Notes: generated from the sequence alone by a model not told the origin. Positions 24,074 through 37,100 are shown, counted from the first letter of the stretch. The stretch: 64,000 nucleotides of DNA from Cercophora sp. LCS_1 (GCA_036250225.1 JAPZLL010000005.1:1240001-1304000); one strand, 5' to 3'. Numbers and translations are program-made.

Positions 24074-25241
24074 GCATGCACTCTTTATGGGGGAATTGGA
24101 ACGATGGAATATCGGGCACTTACTAGCTTGATTAGAGGGATCCGGAGGTATGGGCTGTTTGCCCACATTTGCCATTTTTAGAGAAACGGGGGTTCTGCAA
24201 AGCGAAGGTAGTCGGTTTTTTGACGGGAATTGAAGGGGTTTTCTTCAGTGTTGCAGAATGAAGTCGCTGGGCCGCTCGCAAGGCTGTCGCCCAGCCCGCC
24301 CCAAATTGCCGGAATCCCATCGTTGCCGCGTAACCGAGAGACGTCAGCGAACCAGGCGTTGGGAACAGTTGAGTCGTTGCCTGAAAGGGCTCGATGAATC
24401 AATGCCGAATGCTTTCCCGGGCGCAAATCCGTCTGTGTGCGCTGGGAAAAGTGGCCAGTCGAGTCCAAGGAGCGGTTGAGCCTCTTTTCGAAATCATCCT
24501 GTGCATCTCCTCCCGTGTCTGGGAACTTGTTTCGAAAAACTCCCCAGAAAATCATTGGGGATCGGTGCTGGGGGGGTCTTCAGCGAGAGAGCCAAGCAAG
24601 CCCGACAAAATAAAAGGAGCCATCCGAGACCGGAAGACTTATACCTATTCTATCTCGCAACAACAGGGACATAAACACGGTCTTGATAACTTATAATAAC
24701 GGAGAACTCTAAATCTTGGTTTAAAGGCTTCGATTGACTTGTTTCGGGCATATTCGCCCAGGAATATCTCTCTCGGCAGTCGGTTGAGCAGTCGTATTTT
24801 CTTGTCACCAAGCTCCCAGGTTGCCAGGGACGCCCCAAAATCAGTGGGGCTGGGCGGCTTGTCGGATCATTTTCAGCACAGCCACTTCCATCCACGCCAG
24901 CCGGGGGCGGGAAAAGACAACGTGCTTCAAACCGCCGCTTCTGCACCTTACGCAGTAGCTTACGTTGAACTTCATCCAAGCTTCTCAGGCCACGACTCAG
25001 CAACAAAACGGCTTTTATTGTTCCGCCAGGCTTCTTTTTTGCCAGACAAAGAAAGAGAAACCACGCGCCCGACTCCTGATACCCTCCGTCATTTCGCAAC
25101 AGAAGAAGCCACGCAGCCCGTCCGAGAAAGCTATCCCCCTGCCATTCCATTCCGTCCCGTGAATCACTTCAACCCGCCGCCGGATAGCCGGTCGACTCCC
25201 ACACCGAAACAGCCTACGCTGCAAAGCAGACTACCGTCAAG
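24074..25241. other. Intergenic region between NTF2 and TVP18
   Basis: 3' UTR of NTF2 and promoter of TVP18. Open frames here are short and unsupported. Confidence 0.55.
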
Positions 25242-25947
25242 ATGTCGCTGAAGGAGGAATTCGCAACGCGCAACTTCAGTATGTGCCTGTCCGACCCGAG
25301 GAAGGTCGCGCGAGAAGGAGTTCTGCTTGAAACAAGAATGCTGACGGGTTGCGCTTACAGGTATCTATGGGCAATGGTAAGACTTACCACGACTCTCTGC
25401 GGAATCCAATTCGGTCTTTGCGACGTCCTGCTCGCCGCAAGCTCCGATATCAACTTTCGTCATCAAACTGCGAATCGCCAAGCTAACAAGATTTCTCAGG
25501 CTCGGTATCCTTGCCATGATCCTGTGCTTTGCTCTCGGCATCGCCAATATCTTCACCTTCAACGTCTTCCTCATCATCTTCAGTGTAATTGCACTGTATG
25601 TTGTTCCCTATTCTCACCATCTATGTGACGACTAACCGCAGTTCAGCGTCTCATCCTTCGTCATCCTTTTCATCGAAGTACCTCTTCTCCTTCGCATTTG
25701 CCCGACCTCGTCCAAGTTCGATGCCGCGATCCGCCAGGTCTCGACAAACTACATGCGCGCCGGCGCCTACGGCGTTATGGCTACCGTTCAGTGGCTTTCC
25801 ATCATTGCGCGCGCCTCGAGCTTGATCGCCGCCGCCGTTATCCTTAGCTTTACGGGCATTTGCTACCTCCTTGCTGGCGTCAAGGGACAGGCATTTGTGG
25901 GTAGCAAGACTCTGGGTGGCGCTGGCGTTGCGCAAATGATCGTATAG
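25242..25947 (+). CDS. TVP18: Golgi membrane protein TVP18
   Basis: Small tetraspanning Golgi vesicle protein of the Tvp18 family. Exons are 25242-25278, 25361-25376, 25500-25595 and 25647-25947 (149 aa). Exon 2 is a 16-nt micro-exon that supplies the conserved SIYGQW. The introns are 82, 123 and 51 bp; the last acceptor is the second of two nearby AGs (GTTCAG rather than CGCAG), because only that keeps the frame IALVSSFVILFIE. Four hydrophobic segments can be seen at about 17-35, 38-60, 82-100 and 105-125. The MSLKEEFATRNFSIYGQWLG start and the YLLAGVKGQAF tail are typical of the family. Precise role is unknown; the yeast protein is found in late Golgi vesicles. Confidence 0.94.
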
Positions 25948-26604
25948 TCTGGAAAAGGAAGGGGGAGCATAGATGATGGGGTGCATCCGACGGATGATAT
26001 GTAGGATGAGAATCGGGAATGAAGGGCGGAAAGACAGCTCAGCCTATCAGTCGTCAGCATTTTGGTTTGGGTCCCAAAACAAGGAGGCAGGGGTTTTATG
26101 GCGTATTACGGGGGCTTCGCTTTTTTGATAACATCTCTATTTTTCATGACTTCCCCTTTTTGCTATGGACGATCTCATCCGGAGGGTCGGCTTGTCCGTA
26201 ACGGTAGTGACGGCTGTACGTTTGGGTTCATCTTTCAGTGCGTCGTGTGCATTGGGTTCTTGCCTTGTGTTGTTCTGTCATGTATGCTTCTGGAGGTCAG
26301 GGATGCAAGCTGCAGGTGAAGGCAAGGGTGCCACATCTCGGTGATATATTTGTGGGTAGGGCCGGCTTTGTGGGGGGTTTCCTTGCGTACCTCTACGGAA
26401 GTAGGTGTCGAAACATTGGCACTCGGTGTGTGCAGTTTCCCTCGGCGGGCCTCCGCACAGAATACCTGAATCAAAATACTCCAAGCCCTTTAGACCAGCA
26501 CCCGACACCGTTGAAATATGGCAGAGGCCAATGAGCTTGTCTTTATACCTCTAGTTGGGCGGGAACACAAACATTGTACGGCCTCACTCGGTCCTCCTGG
26601 CCAG

Positions 26605-26632
26605 ATATATATATATATATACATATATATAC
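26605..26632. repeat. AT dinucleotide microsatellite
   Basis: Near-perfect AT/TA repeat with one C interruption, in the gap downstream of TVP18. Confidence 0.9.
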
Positions 26633-29600
26633 GTACTCGTTCCCAATGTGTTTCATCAGGTTTCTGAGTTGACGTCACTGCTGAAGCAGCATGGAAGTCT
26701 GATGTCGTGCTCCTTCTGACTCAAATGTGGCAATAAGGGGTGAAAGTAAACACGGACGCCCTACACGACCAGGGGAGACCCCTTTTGACGCATCCAGCTT
26801 GGCAGTGCTCGGAAGCCGAAGGTTTCCCTCATACCGAATCATCCGTGGCAGCTTGCGTCGTATGAGTGGTGTGGTTGCTATGTATAGAGAAGTGGGCCCA
26901 GTCAACTCGGTGGCGGCCTAGAAACAACGCGTTGTCGATTGAACCGCTTGAAGTGGGTGGTCTTGTCAACTGGGGTTGTTCACTGAGGCCGTCAGGCCGA
27001 TCATCAAGTCGCTAGAATGGCATCGAAGGGTTTCTTCAGGTTACCAGAACATTATATGACATCCTTGCTTTCTAATGTGATGTACGTAGTGTTTCGGGAC
27101 AGGTATCGGTCTGACACCCTTCTGCGGTTGACTTCTTCCATTGCTAACCAGTGACTAACCGGTTAATACCGGAATCAATCGTGACAACCTATCTGTTAGC
27201 TGAAGAATACTACCGTAAGTGAGATCAACTAATAACAACGCATGGTCCACAAGTGACCACCCAGTGACCAGTCTTGTTATCTGGAGGGAGGCCTCTGGTG
27301 GTATCGACACGGTGTTTGGCAACTGTCACAGCAACTCAACTAAACTGCTCATTCTGTTGCGGGTGTGTAAGAAACGGCCCGGATTCGGATTGTCTTGATT
27401 CGGCTATCCCGTTGGACTGGCAGCCTTGAACGTGGTGACGGGCGCACAGCCACGCGGTTGGACAAATGTTGTGCTACTGGGCGTAGAGTGGTGGTGTAAG
27501 TGGTGAGGGAAATACTGCAGTAGTTTGGTGAAGATGAATTGAGGCAATGGGATGGGCGCATCGCTTGTCGATTGCGAGGGTCAGAGACAGGACTTCCTGA
27601 CCGCCTTCTGGATTTACGGATATCGCGGAGCGGAACGAGTCTTCGGCAGTGACCCAAGTGGTCCGGATGGAGACTCGAGTAACTGAACTCGGTCCGTGCA
27701 AGCAAGTACAACAGTTCCGAAGAAAATACAAGACAGTACTTCAGCTCGTTCAACAATATAAGTCCAAGAAGAGAAACGGAGCACCTCAAACTAGCGCAAG
27801 ACACGTAAGACCGCCGTCTGCATCTGGGCCGGCCTGTGCTGCCGTCACCGCGAATCCCAGGCGGGGTCCAACCGTCCCAGGCGACGGTCTTCCCCGCGAT
27901 GTCGTACATGGTTAATGGGGAAGCAAGCTGGATGGAGGTTGATGCATCAATGAAAAAAAAACCCAGCGTTGCCCCGTGATCTGTTTGTGGTCTTGGGAAA
28001 AGGGAACACCTGACCAGCATCGAGCTAAGCTCGTCGGGGTCCAAGCTGTTTGGATGATCCGTCTGGGCAAAGGCCCGACGAGATCGAGTCCATGGCGCAT
28101 CGAGTGGGGTCCGATGGCTGGGCTCCGTATCCCCTCGCAAAAGTTGTTAGGCCAACATGCTGTTTCTCCAGGCTGAAACCTGCTTGCCCCTACCTACCGT
28201 GACGAAGGAGGGAGGAGGCGTGGGATCACGCACAGTGCATTGCGCGCACGCAATTCTAAGGCGGCAATCGGGAATCGAGATGCCGTGGAGACGGCTTTCG
28301 ATCTCTTCATTGTGTGCCGTCGTTTCGCCAGTTTCGGTTGCTAATCGACTTGCCACAATGAGAAAGAAACGGGGGTTGGATTGGAACAAGCAGGATATTG
28401 CGTCATGCTGGCTAGAAAGGGGCCTGGCCCTTGAAGAAATACCTCAGGGTCCTCAAGCAAACCTGATGATTCTGGGGTTGAAAGGACAGGAGTTCTGGGC
28501 ACTAAAACTGCACTTACCCTATGCACGGGGAGTCTCGCAGACCCCTCGAAGTTTCCCAGAGTTTTCCAGTTGCCCTGCCCAGAGACCGAGGACACAGTAT
28601 GCGCTGGGAACGCCATCCGCTGGGCGCACTGTCAAAGGAAGCGGCGTCTTGAGTGCTGCAGGCGGCAGAGAGGCGGTCACCAGCGAATCAGGCATTTTGG
28701 CGGGGCATGTCCGCGATTGGCGGGGCGGTCTGTGAATGGTGAGATGGATCATGCAGCTGGGGAGAAAAGGCGAGGTTCGAGTTGCAAGGAAGCAATTGAC
28801 GGACGCCAATCGACGGTGGAGGAATACCCATGACCAGAATTGCCCACCGATTCCCACACGTGGAGTGAAGAACCTGTCAAGCCCCAAACCCCTGCCGTGA
28901 ACTGATGCGAGTTGCCCCGCCAAAGCCTCAGCCGTTGATACCTTCCACAGCATTGCTGTTCGAGGAAAAGTAAAAACAGGGTTGAAATTGCCCATTGCGA
29001 AGTCAACTTATTGATCTTCAGAAAACTTTCCGTCCGAAAATAGCACCAGAATTCGTCTGAACGCGCGTGAAAGGAGAGACAAGACTAGCAGACACGAACA
29101 AGGCGCTGAGGTGTCAACGTATGATGTGGAGCTGCGTGGTGGGGTAACATGACGGTTCTCAGCCCAGGAGAACGACCTCAACAGTCCGCGAGGTACATGC
29201 CGGGGACTGTGTACTTGAAGTCGCCAGATCGTGAAAAAAGTACTGCGTAGACGGGTACCGCTTTGTACGGCCAAGATGCAAACAACGCAGCGAGCCCTGC
29301 AACAGGCAGGAGAAAACAGAATTTTCATCGAGTCGCATCGAGGGTACTTGCTGGTCTTATCAATATCCCCGTCGGTGGGTTCTTGCTTCTGGCATCAAAA
29401 GTTTCATCGGTCACCTCGAAGCACTCTGGGTTGTTTACCTGCACAGCCCGCCTTGGAGCACAAACTGGCGGCTGACAACGTGTACTCAAATACCTGCTGT
29501 GGTCAAAGAAAAGAGAACTCAGGGGTGGTCAAGTCTCTTGCGCAGCCCGTACCTGGACGGAAACAGTGCGGCAAGGTACCTTGACTCCCTAAACCACTTT

Positions 29601-30145
29601 GATCTCAACAGCCCTCGAGGTACCTCCCTCAGCCATCATAATTTTTTCCCTTGCGCTGAGAAACTTCCGCGTCCCTCCCAAGCGTCACTGGATCACACAC
29701 ACTTTGGCATCCTTTCTAGCCCAAACGAGCCGAAGGGCGACATACAGGGGGCTTTGACACCCTTGTTTGGCGGGTTGAGGTCAGAGGACTCTCAAGGTTG
29801 AAAATGTCCATGGTGGGGCAGGTACAAAGACTTCGCACAGTTCGGCTTGGACGCAGGTGTACCTTAAGCTGCCATCCACACCAATGACGAACGAGGCCAC
29901 TGCGCCTTGATATAAGTGGCCAACGCGCCGCCCCAGCTTTCGCATCCAGTTTCATCATCAGCTTTTGAGACTGTGTTGCACTTGCCTTGATCGCCAGCCC
30001 CGATGTCAGGACTCAATTGAAATTCCAGGACACTACGCCCGCTCCCTTTATCTGCACGAACCTACTCTCTCCAGACACACATCGAGATTTCTCCCAAACT
30101 CTGTTCTCCGCCCCGCCAACCGTTCCGACAAAGCACTCTCACAAG

Positions 30146-30718
30146 GTGAGTCCCGAGATGTCTGTGTACCCAGTACATGGAAGCTCATAGCTCTTTCTTG
30201 CACACCATCTTTTCAATGGCAGCACCACTCTTCACTCTGGATCCCGGATGTTTCCTGCCTGCAGCTTTCTTGGGATTTTGCAGCTTCCTCCCGTGATAGC
30301 AGTGAGCTGCAGTCCGGCTTGCACACGGAAGCACAGCTTCCAGCCATATAATTGGCATGGCGGTTCCTGCTTTTTTTCTTGAGCTAGGCAGGCTATCAGC
30401 GGCATCCTAGAGAGCCTGCTGGGCTTGTTATCAATTGCCAATCGGTTTTGGTTTGGGAGTGACTCGTTATCTGCGGCTACTCGTTGGGGCCGTCCGGGTC
30501 GCATTCTAACCTGCGCCGACTGCGACCGCGCAAGCGAGCCGTGACAGAGTTTAGAGCTTCGCGCGGCTCGGGAGGTTCAGGAGTCTCACCGCGCCCGGCC
30601 CCCCCTTGCAAGCAGCAGCATAGCAACATCGCTCCTGGGCGCGCTTATCTTGCAGTTTCACTCGGGCTTTTCTCTCTCGACTCACCGACTTGTTGTGCAT
30701 GAGCTAACCACGGCGCAG
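30146..30718 (+). other. Probable 5' UTR intron of AIM21
   Basis: CACAAG is followed by a consensus GTGAGT donor at 30146. GCTAAC (branch) and GGCGCAG (acceptor) end at 30718, leaving 132 bases of leader before the AIM21 ATG. No in-frame upstream ATG would be created. A 573-bp intron is long for this window, which fits leader introns better than coding introns. Inferred from splice signals only. Confidence 0.5.
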
Positions 30719-30850
30719 TCGTTCACACGTGTAGACGGCTCAAAGGCAGATTGCACGACAGCCTTGTCCCGCGAAAACCCGGACCGGTATTCCTGTTTGA
30801 ACCAGATCGGCCTCCGCTATCGCCCCACAATATCAATACATACCTCCGCC

Positions 30851-33524
30851 ATGTCTGCCATGACTGCTCAACCCCCCTCCATCCCTCCTCGTCCCTCCAG
30901 GAGTCAGGAAAAGACATCAATACCAATGGTCCCTCCACGCCCCGCCACCCGCAAGCTGGAGCGCTCCCTCAGCCCCAGCCATGATCGATTTGCGCCCTCG
31001 CCCCTAAATGAGAGCCTCCTGTCCAAGTCTCCCCGCTCAAACCATCTCGGCACCAACGGGCACCATGGCGAACGAATCGACCGCTCCAAGTCTGTTGACC
31101 TGCCCTCAATCGGCCAAGAGGGCATGGAGTACGCCTCGCTGGCCGAGGATATAAGCTCGCCTAGTGATAAGGCGAGCAGCCCCGAGCACACCCGTACCGT
31201 CGGCGAGGACCTCAAGCTTCACGCGCCCAAGCCCTCGCTGCCCGCCGTCAGCGCAAAGCAGCGTGTTATGGCGGTCACCCGCACCGATAGTGACAGGGCT
31301 GCTTCATTCGGCATTGGCAGGCCGAGTAGCAACGACGACTCCGCTCCGGCTGTTCCCTCGAACCGAAGCCTCAAGAAGAAGGCTAGCACCACTAGCCAGC
31401 TGTCCAACGCCGAGAGCAACATCGAAGATGAGCATGGCATCCCCGAGATTGGGCAACAGGTCCCCATGTATCCCAACGCCGGCGATGTTCAGGCTCCCTC
31501 TCCCGCCCCGAGCTCTTTCGAGGGCAAAGTGAGGCACCACTCTCGCAAAACGAGTGCTCGTGGCAACTTGCCTCCGGGAAGCTATGGCCTACATGGCCAT
31601 GGTGTGATCCCCCAAGACAAGCTTGAAAAGGCATACTATGACAAACACCCGGATCTCTTGAAGAAAGAGGTCACTCCCCACCACTATGATCGGGCCAATG
31701 ACTTCTCCATGAGCAAAGAGGACCTGAACAAGATTGTCAGGGAAACTGCCAGCCGTGGCTCGGGTCTGGGTAAGTGGTGGACCACACTCTCGTAGAAGCA
31801 TGATCCTAACATCTGTCTTAGCTGTTAAGAACTATGCCGGCACTCCCAGCGACCAAGTTGCCTGGCAGGCTATCGATGAGACTACGTCTCGTGTTGCATC
31901 TCCCCGCCCGGGCTCAGGCGACTTCTCCGCCAATCCCACTTTCAATGTGGCTGACGCCGACAAGGAAGCCGCTGGCATAATTCATGTTGATGAACCCGGC
32001 CGCCGGAAGTCGGTCATGTTCAGCGACAGCGAATCGCCGGGCTCTGAGGCAGACGAGGAGCGTCCGTACACTGCCCCTATCCTTGCTGAGGACGAGGTCG
32101 CAAAGGACCCATCGCCGTATGCCAAGGAGCCAGCGGTTGAGCCTGGCCCAGAGCGTCGCGGCAGCGCGTTCGAGATGGAGGAGCCAACAAGCCGCCCAAC
32201 TAGCAGACCCGCTAGCTTGTACAAGGAACCTTCATTTGAATTGCGCTCCACTCCTCTCGAGGATGTGGAGGAGTACGAGCCTCTGTTCGAAGACGACGAT
32301 AAGTCTAAGAAGCCCACAACGGAAGAGAAGATCAAGAAAGAGAATAAGCGTCGCTTCCCTAGTGCTGATGTTTGGGAAGATGCGCCTAACAGTGTTCACT
32401 ACACGGCTGAGGTATCGACGCCAGACATCTCAGAAGAGGCGCCGAAGGCCGCCGGCGCGATCGCGACACCGCCAGCACGAGAGGGCGAGACACCCGCTCA
32501 AGCTTTCGCTCGTCACCAAGAAGAGCTTGCAGAAAAAGAGTCTCGGCAACGTGGGCCGGAGGGTTTCTTGCCCGGCCGGAAAAAGGAGAAACCTTCATGG
32601 GTGCCGCATCAACCTCATCCCGCAAATGAGATCCCCTCCACCCGCCCGTCGATCGGTCAACGGTTTCCCAGTCGCGACGTCTGGGAAGACACGCCCGACA
32701 GCTTGAAGCTGGAGACAACCGTCGAAACTCCCGATGCAGAGACGGAGTCGCCAGCAGAGACGTCAAAACTGGAAATCCCACAGCGACCCACAATTCCCGA
32801 TCGACCCAAGCCAAGACAAGCGTCCGGGGATGAGAGCCGACCCGCAATTCCCGATCGCCCGAAACCGCAGATCCCCGCTCGCCCCGCCAAGGCAGCCCCC
32901 ACGTCGGGAGGCCAGGAGCCTGCAGAAGCCGCGGCGCCACCAAAGCAGAAGCCCGCTGTTCCCGCTCGGCCCATGGGATCGAAGATCGCTGCTCTTCAGG
33001 CAGGATTCATGAATGACCTGAACCAGCGCCTGAAGCTTGGCCCGCAGGCGCCTAAGAAGGAGGAGCCTGCCGCTGAGGAACGACCTGTGGAGGAGAAGGA
33101 GAAGGCGCCTCTCGCCGATGCTCGGAAGGGGAGGGCAAGAGGCCCTCAGAGGAGAGCGCCGGCGAAAAGCGCCAGCCCAGCACCTCCCGCTGCGGCTGAG
33201 CCCGAACCACCGAAGCTTGTCTTCTCCCAGACGATCACCCTCTTCGAGTTTGATCCTGAGGAGGATGAGCTGACTGTCGGAGAGAAGGTGGCCCCTGTGG
33301 CTAGCCCAGACGTAGAAGAGCCCATCAGTACGGAGGCACCCGCAGGGGAGTCGAAGGAAGAGCTTGTGGAACAAGAAAAAATTGCCGACGAGCAGGCTCA
33401 AGGGCCCGAGAAAGAGGAGGTCCATTCACTTGTCACAAATACAGCAGGCGAGACCATCGTCGAAGAACATCTCCAGAAGGGGAAGTCCTGCCCTGTTGAA
33501 CCCACCAAGGTCGAGGAAGTATAA
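30851..33524 (+). CDS. AIM21: AIM21-like cortical actin patch protein
   Basis: Relative of yeast Aim21, which acts with Tda2 at actin patches to limit barbed-end growth. Exons are 30851-31769 and 31822-33524 (873 aa); the 52-bp intron restores GSGLAVKNYAGTPS. The protein is mostly disordered and Pro-rich. N-terminal PxxPPRP segments and RSLSPSHDRFAPSPLNESLL are typical of fungal Aim21. Two copies of FPSxDVWEDxPxS lie in the middle. They are followed by a string of (I/V)PxRP elements (PTIPDRPKP, PAIPDRPKP, PQIPARP, PAVPARP) that are likely SH3 ligands. The block GSKIAALQAGFMNDLNQRL is the most conserved family signature. A long acidic tail follows. The second ATG (30860) is a possible alternative start. 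Confidence 0.86.
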
Positions 33525-34121
33525 CCCAAAGCAGAGGCTGGAAAATGTTGGATTGTCTGTGTTTCTTGAAACCTAGCCTTATTGTGTTGTTTGGTTGTTT
33601 TTTATTCAGAGGTTATAAGATCTATGTTGTCGAGAAGTGCGCCAGGGCGGCGATCTCACACATGAGCTAGGGTAGAGCGTTTGTTTGCTTTTTCAACTGT
33701 CCGCTCCTTGTGATCATCATTTTCCCCTCATGGTAGGAAGGGGAGCATTCCTTTGAGAACACGAGATGGAAAGCCAGTCACTCAACCTGCAGTGTTTGTC
33801 GCTAGATAGAGCAGAGCATGTTGCTTGCTGTTCGAGAACACGAGACTTGATTCAACAGTTGTTGGATTTGATGCCTTGGGCAATTTGTTATTCCTTCATG
33901 CAAACTTGGTGAAGATAGTCCTTGAGTGAAATGCGCGTTGTGCGGCTGCACATGTCCCCAAGTTGGTGACTTTTAAGTCTACAACCGATGGCGACGCATG
34001 AGGAAGTTAGTTTAGAGCGGTCGAGACAGAGAGCTGTAATTCACATACGGCTGTATTGCCCACATTCAGCTGTACTAGATCGCATCGGCTACCTGAGAGC
34101 AATTGTGCAACACTCTGAGCA
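33525..34121. other. Convergent 3' region of AIM21 and TRAPPC11
   Basis: Shared downstream sequence of two converging genes, T-rich after 33590. No gene seen. Confidence 0.6.
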
Positions 34122-37100
34122 TCAGTTGTCTTCCTCATCCTCTTCTTCGTCACCCCCAGGCGGTACCCAAATCAAGACCCCACCGTCCTTATCCAGCTTC
34201 ATGCCCTCCGTTGGAATGACCCTCAGCACCTTTTGGAAATACTTGTCTCTAACAACCAGCCCAGGCTTGATCCAGCTCCCCTCCTCATTCTCCTCGTCAT
34301 CGCCCAGCGGTAGTAATCTGTATGTTACAGCCCGCCTCGAAACGGGCAGGAGATGGAGAGTTGTCTGTTTTGGCCCAGAAAACGCAAACTGCTCACTCGG
34401 CTCCATTGTCAAGCCAAACGTTAGGAAGTGGTTGGAAGGGTTCTCAATCATCACCCGCAAAACGAGCAAAGACTGGCCCTTTTCTTGAGGATCTTCGCTT
34501 TCGCCCTTGACACGGATACGAGAAGCCGAGGCCAGGACGCGAGGTTCGGTGCCGAACAATGGGAACCGAGGGACAGGAAGGGTGGTTGTGTTAATTTGTT
34601 CAGGCGTGTTCAGACGTGACCATTTGATGCTAAATGAGATGTCCATAGTCGCGGAGCCGCGATCGTCGATGATGGATTTCTGGGTTGTGATGTTGAAAGC
34701 TGCGTCTTTGATGGTTTTGGGCTGGACAACCCAGCCCCGATCATTGGCGTCGGGGATTGATTTTGACGAGGTGCTGCGGATAGAAGGCGGAGTTTGGGTC
34801 GAGATGTCTACGTCGAAAACGCGGAGGTCTTCAGTTGCGAACGAGGCGTAACGTGTGACGAGACACCAAGCTTGAGAAAGACCTTTGGGGAGGTGGGCTG
34901 TCGCGGAATCAGAGAGGTTCGGGACGCCGTCTGGGTCAAAAACAGAAGGCCAAGGGTCGGGATGGACCCGGGGGAGGAGGTCGTAGTTTGCCTCGAAGGG
35001 GTTGACGATGTTGAGTTGGAAAACAGCCGTCTGGGTAATGGGGGTGCCGGGATTGGTGGAAAGGTGGTAAACCACTTTGAGGGTCAGATCGTATCGGCTT
35101 GAACGGGAGATTGGTGGGAGTCGGATGCGGGCCGTTACGGACTTAGAGCTTGCAATAGACCCAAGGGCTACGCTGTTGATTTTGCTTTCTTCGATCGTGG
35201 CCGCCGACGAAGAGGCCTCGGCATCTTTGCTGGGCACTTTGATGGTAAAAGGAGGCGCCTCATCGCCAAACAATGTGACATCAAGCTTAGCTGGTGCGTC
35301 GACCTCCTCTTCGTTGACAAATTCAAACTCGAGGAAGATAGGCTCGTCTGTATAGTACTGTTCCTTCCATGTAAGCCCGATAATCTCCATCTGCGGAGGC
35401 CGTGGTAGCACATGGATCGACAAAGGGTTCGTTCGCGTTATTCGTGTAGTTCTCGAAGCGGACAAGTACCACTGGCTAGGCCCGCCTCTCTGGAAGGATT
35501 GGTATTGGTCCAAGTCGAAAGCGTTGGACTGTACGTTCATCGTGATAGAAACCGCACTTGTATCCCCTGGTTCTCGTAGGGGTATCTGTAACCCAAAAAC
35601 GAGGATTTGGCCGGGTACCAAGGTCATATCGGCGGTTCCGTTCAATGTGATCATCCTGCCTTCGTCGTCTGAATCCGAAGAGTCGTCATCTGCAGGATTG
35701 AGGGCTACGGTGGACAATATAACATTGTTGTGTTTTTGCAGTGACGCTGCGTTGGCATCTTTCTGGTGCTGCAATATAACACGGTGGAGGCTGCCGTTGA
35801 ATTCAACCTGGATACTGGAGAGAACAATGGGAGCTGCGCCCTGATGGGCGTTCGACTTTAGAGCAAGCTGGCCCTTGACACTCTGCCCGGCCTTGCCTTG
35901 CTCCTCTTTGAAGAGGAAGGTCGTGGAGATGAAGGAGAGCGTTTGACCGTCGTCGATATGAACCTGAGGTTTGGATTTAGGCGGCGGCATGCCATCCAGC
36001 GACCTTGAGAGGTCGTAAGGCCAATTAGTCCGTTTAGTAAAGCCTGTGATAAAGTCAGCATTTGCCATTTTCTAGGACTTGCATCGGGGCGTACTTCGGT
36101 TTAGCAGTTCCCAGTCAATGGCAAGTACCAAGCTTGCCTCGCCTACCATAGCAGCGGCCCCTCTCAACGTCCAGCTGAGCTCTTCAGCGATCGTCAACCA
36201 CCCCTCAGAACGAAATGGCATGTCCTTCCAGAGCGGTCGCAATAATTCCACAATACTCTTCCAGTCCTTGCTCATCCCAAGCTCTCTCGCACATTCCAGA
36301 GATAGCTCGGCAGCAAGTCGCACCTGTTGTCGTTTTAAGAACTCTGTGCGCGCGCGCATCAAGCAGTCAACAATCAGCTCGCAGTGATTTACGCCAGGTT
36401 GGCCGCTCAAGGGATACTCTTCATGGGGGTCTGGACACATGTACGTATCATATGTGAAAGCTTTGCTGGCGACACGAGATGCTGGCGAGAAGCTCGGGGG
36501 CCTCCTATCGTCCTCAGGTATTGCCTGTGCAAGGGTTCTCCGGGTATGCAAATGCTTTGCGGCGAGACGATACCAGTAGCCTGTATGGTGAAGCAACTCC
36601 CACGGCTGCAAGCGCTCTCCCATTGCTGATTTTTCAGGCTGCAAGAATAACGTGTGCGTACTGGGGGCGAAGCCAGAAACACTCGATTTCTCAATCAGAT
36701 TCGCCATGACGACGGCCCAACGAGCCTCCCATGCCTTCCATCCGTAGTTATTAGTCCCACGACCGCGGCGATCGACAAGGTCAGCTATCCTATCGCGATG
36801 AGCTTGCCAGCGCCGTACGGCCGTGCTATGTTGACCAGCCCATAGCAAGCACGACATGCAGCGCACAGCAATGATATCTGCAAGAAGTCGAGCTTCGTTC
36901 CACCGTGGACTCCAGCTAGGGATGACTTCCAACACCTCTGGGCCCAGCAGTCCTTCATAGGCTTGGTCATATGCCCGTAGCGCATTCTCGGGTTCGATGC
37001 GGTACTCTGCGAAGATTGCTGATTTGAAGTCATATCGGGCATTCCACCCTGCCAGAGAAAGTGTCTGGGAGGTACCGGATGTTGGCGGAACAGTTGGTTG

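Larger units (their letters stand above)
25948..30850. other. 4.9-kb gap before AIM21, including probable leader
   Basis: No convincing protein gene. A dinucleotide repeat sits at 26605-26632. Open frames of 263 codons (27349-28140, minus) and 192 codons (28157-28735, plus) look like chance: no domain, Arg/Ser-rich, poor start context. Related CTCAACAG..C..CGAGGTAC sequences occur near 29171 and 29605. The final ~850 bases contain a probable 5' UTR intron of AIM21. Confidence 0.55.

Noticed and set aside
27349..28140. 263-codon minus-strand open frame
   Set aside because: Arg/Ser/Thr-rich, no domain, no splice logic; likely chance in GC-rich sequence.
28157..28735. 192-codon plus-strand open frame
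   Set aside because: No recognisable domain, non-ATG or poor start, overlaps other random frames.
36072..36120. TRAPPC11 read as two separate genes
   Set aside because: Consensus splice sites and branch join the two frames, and the protein halves belong to one known protein.
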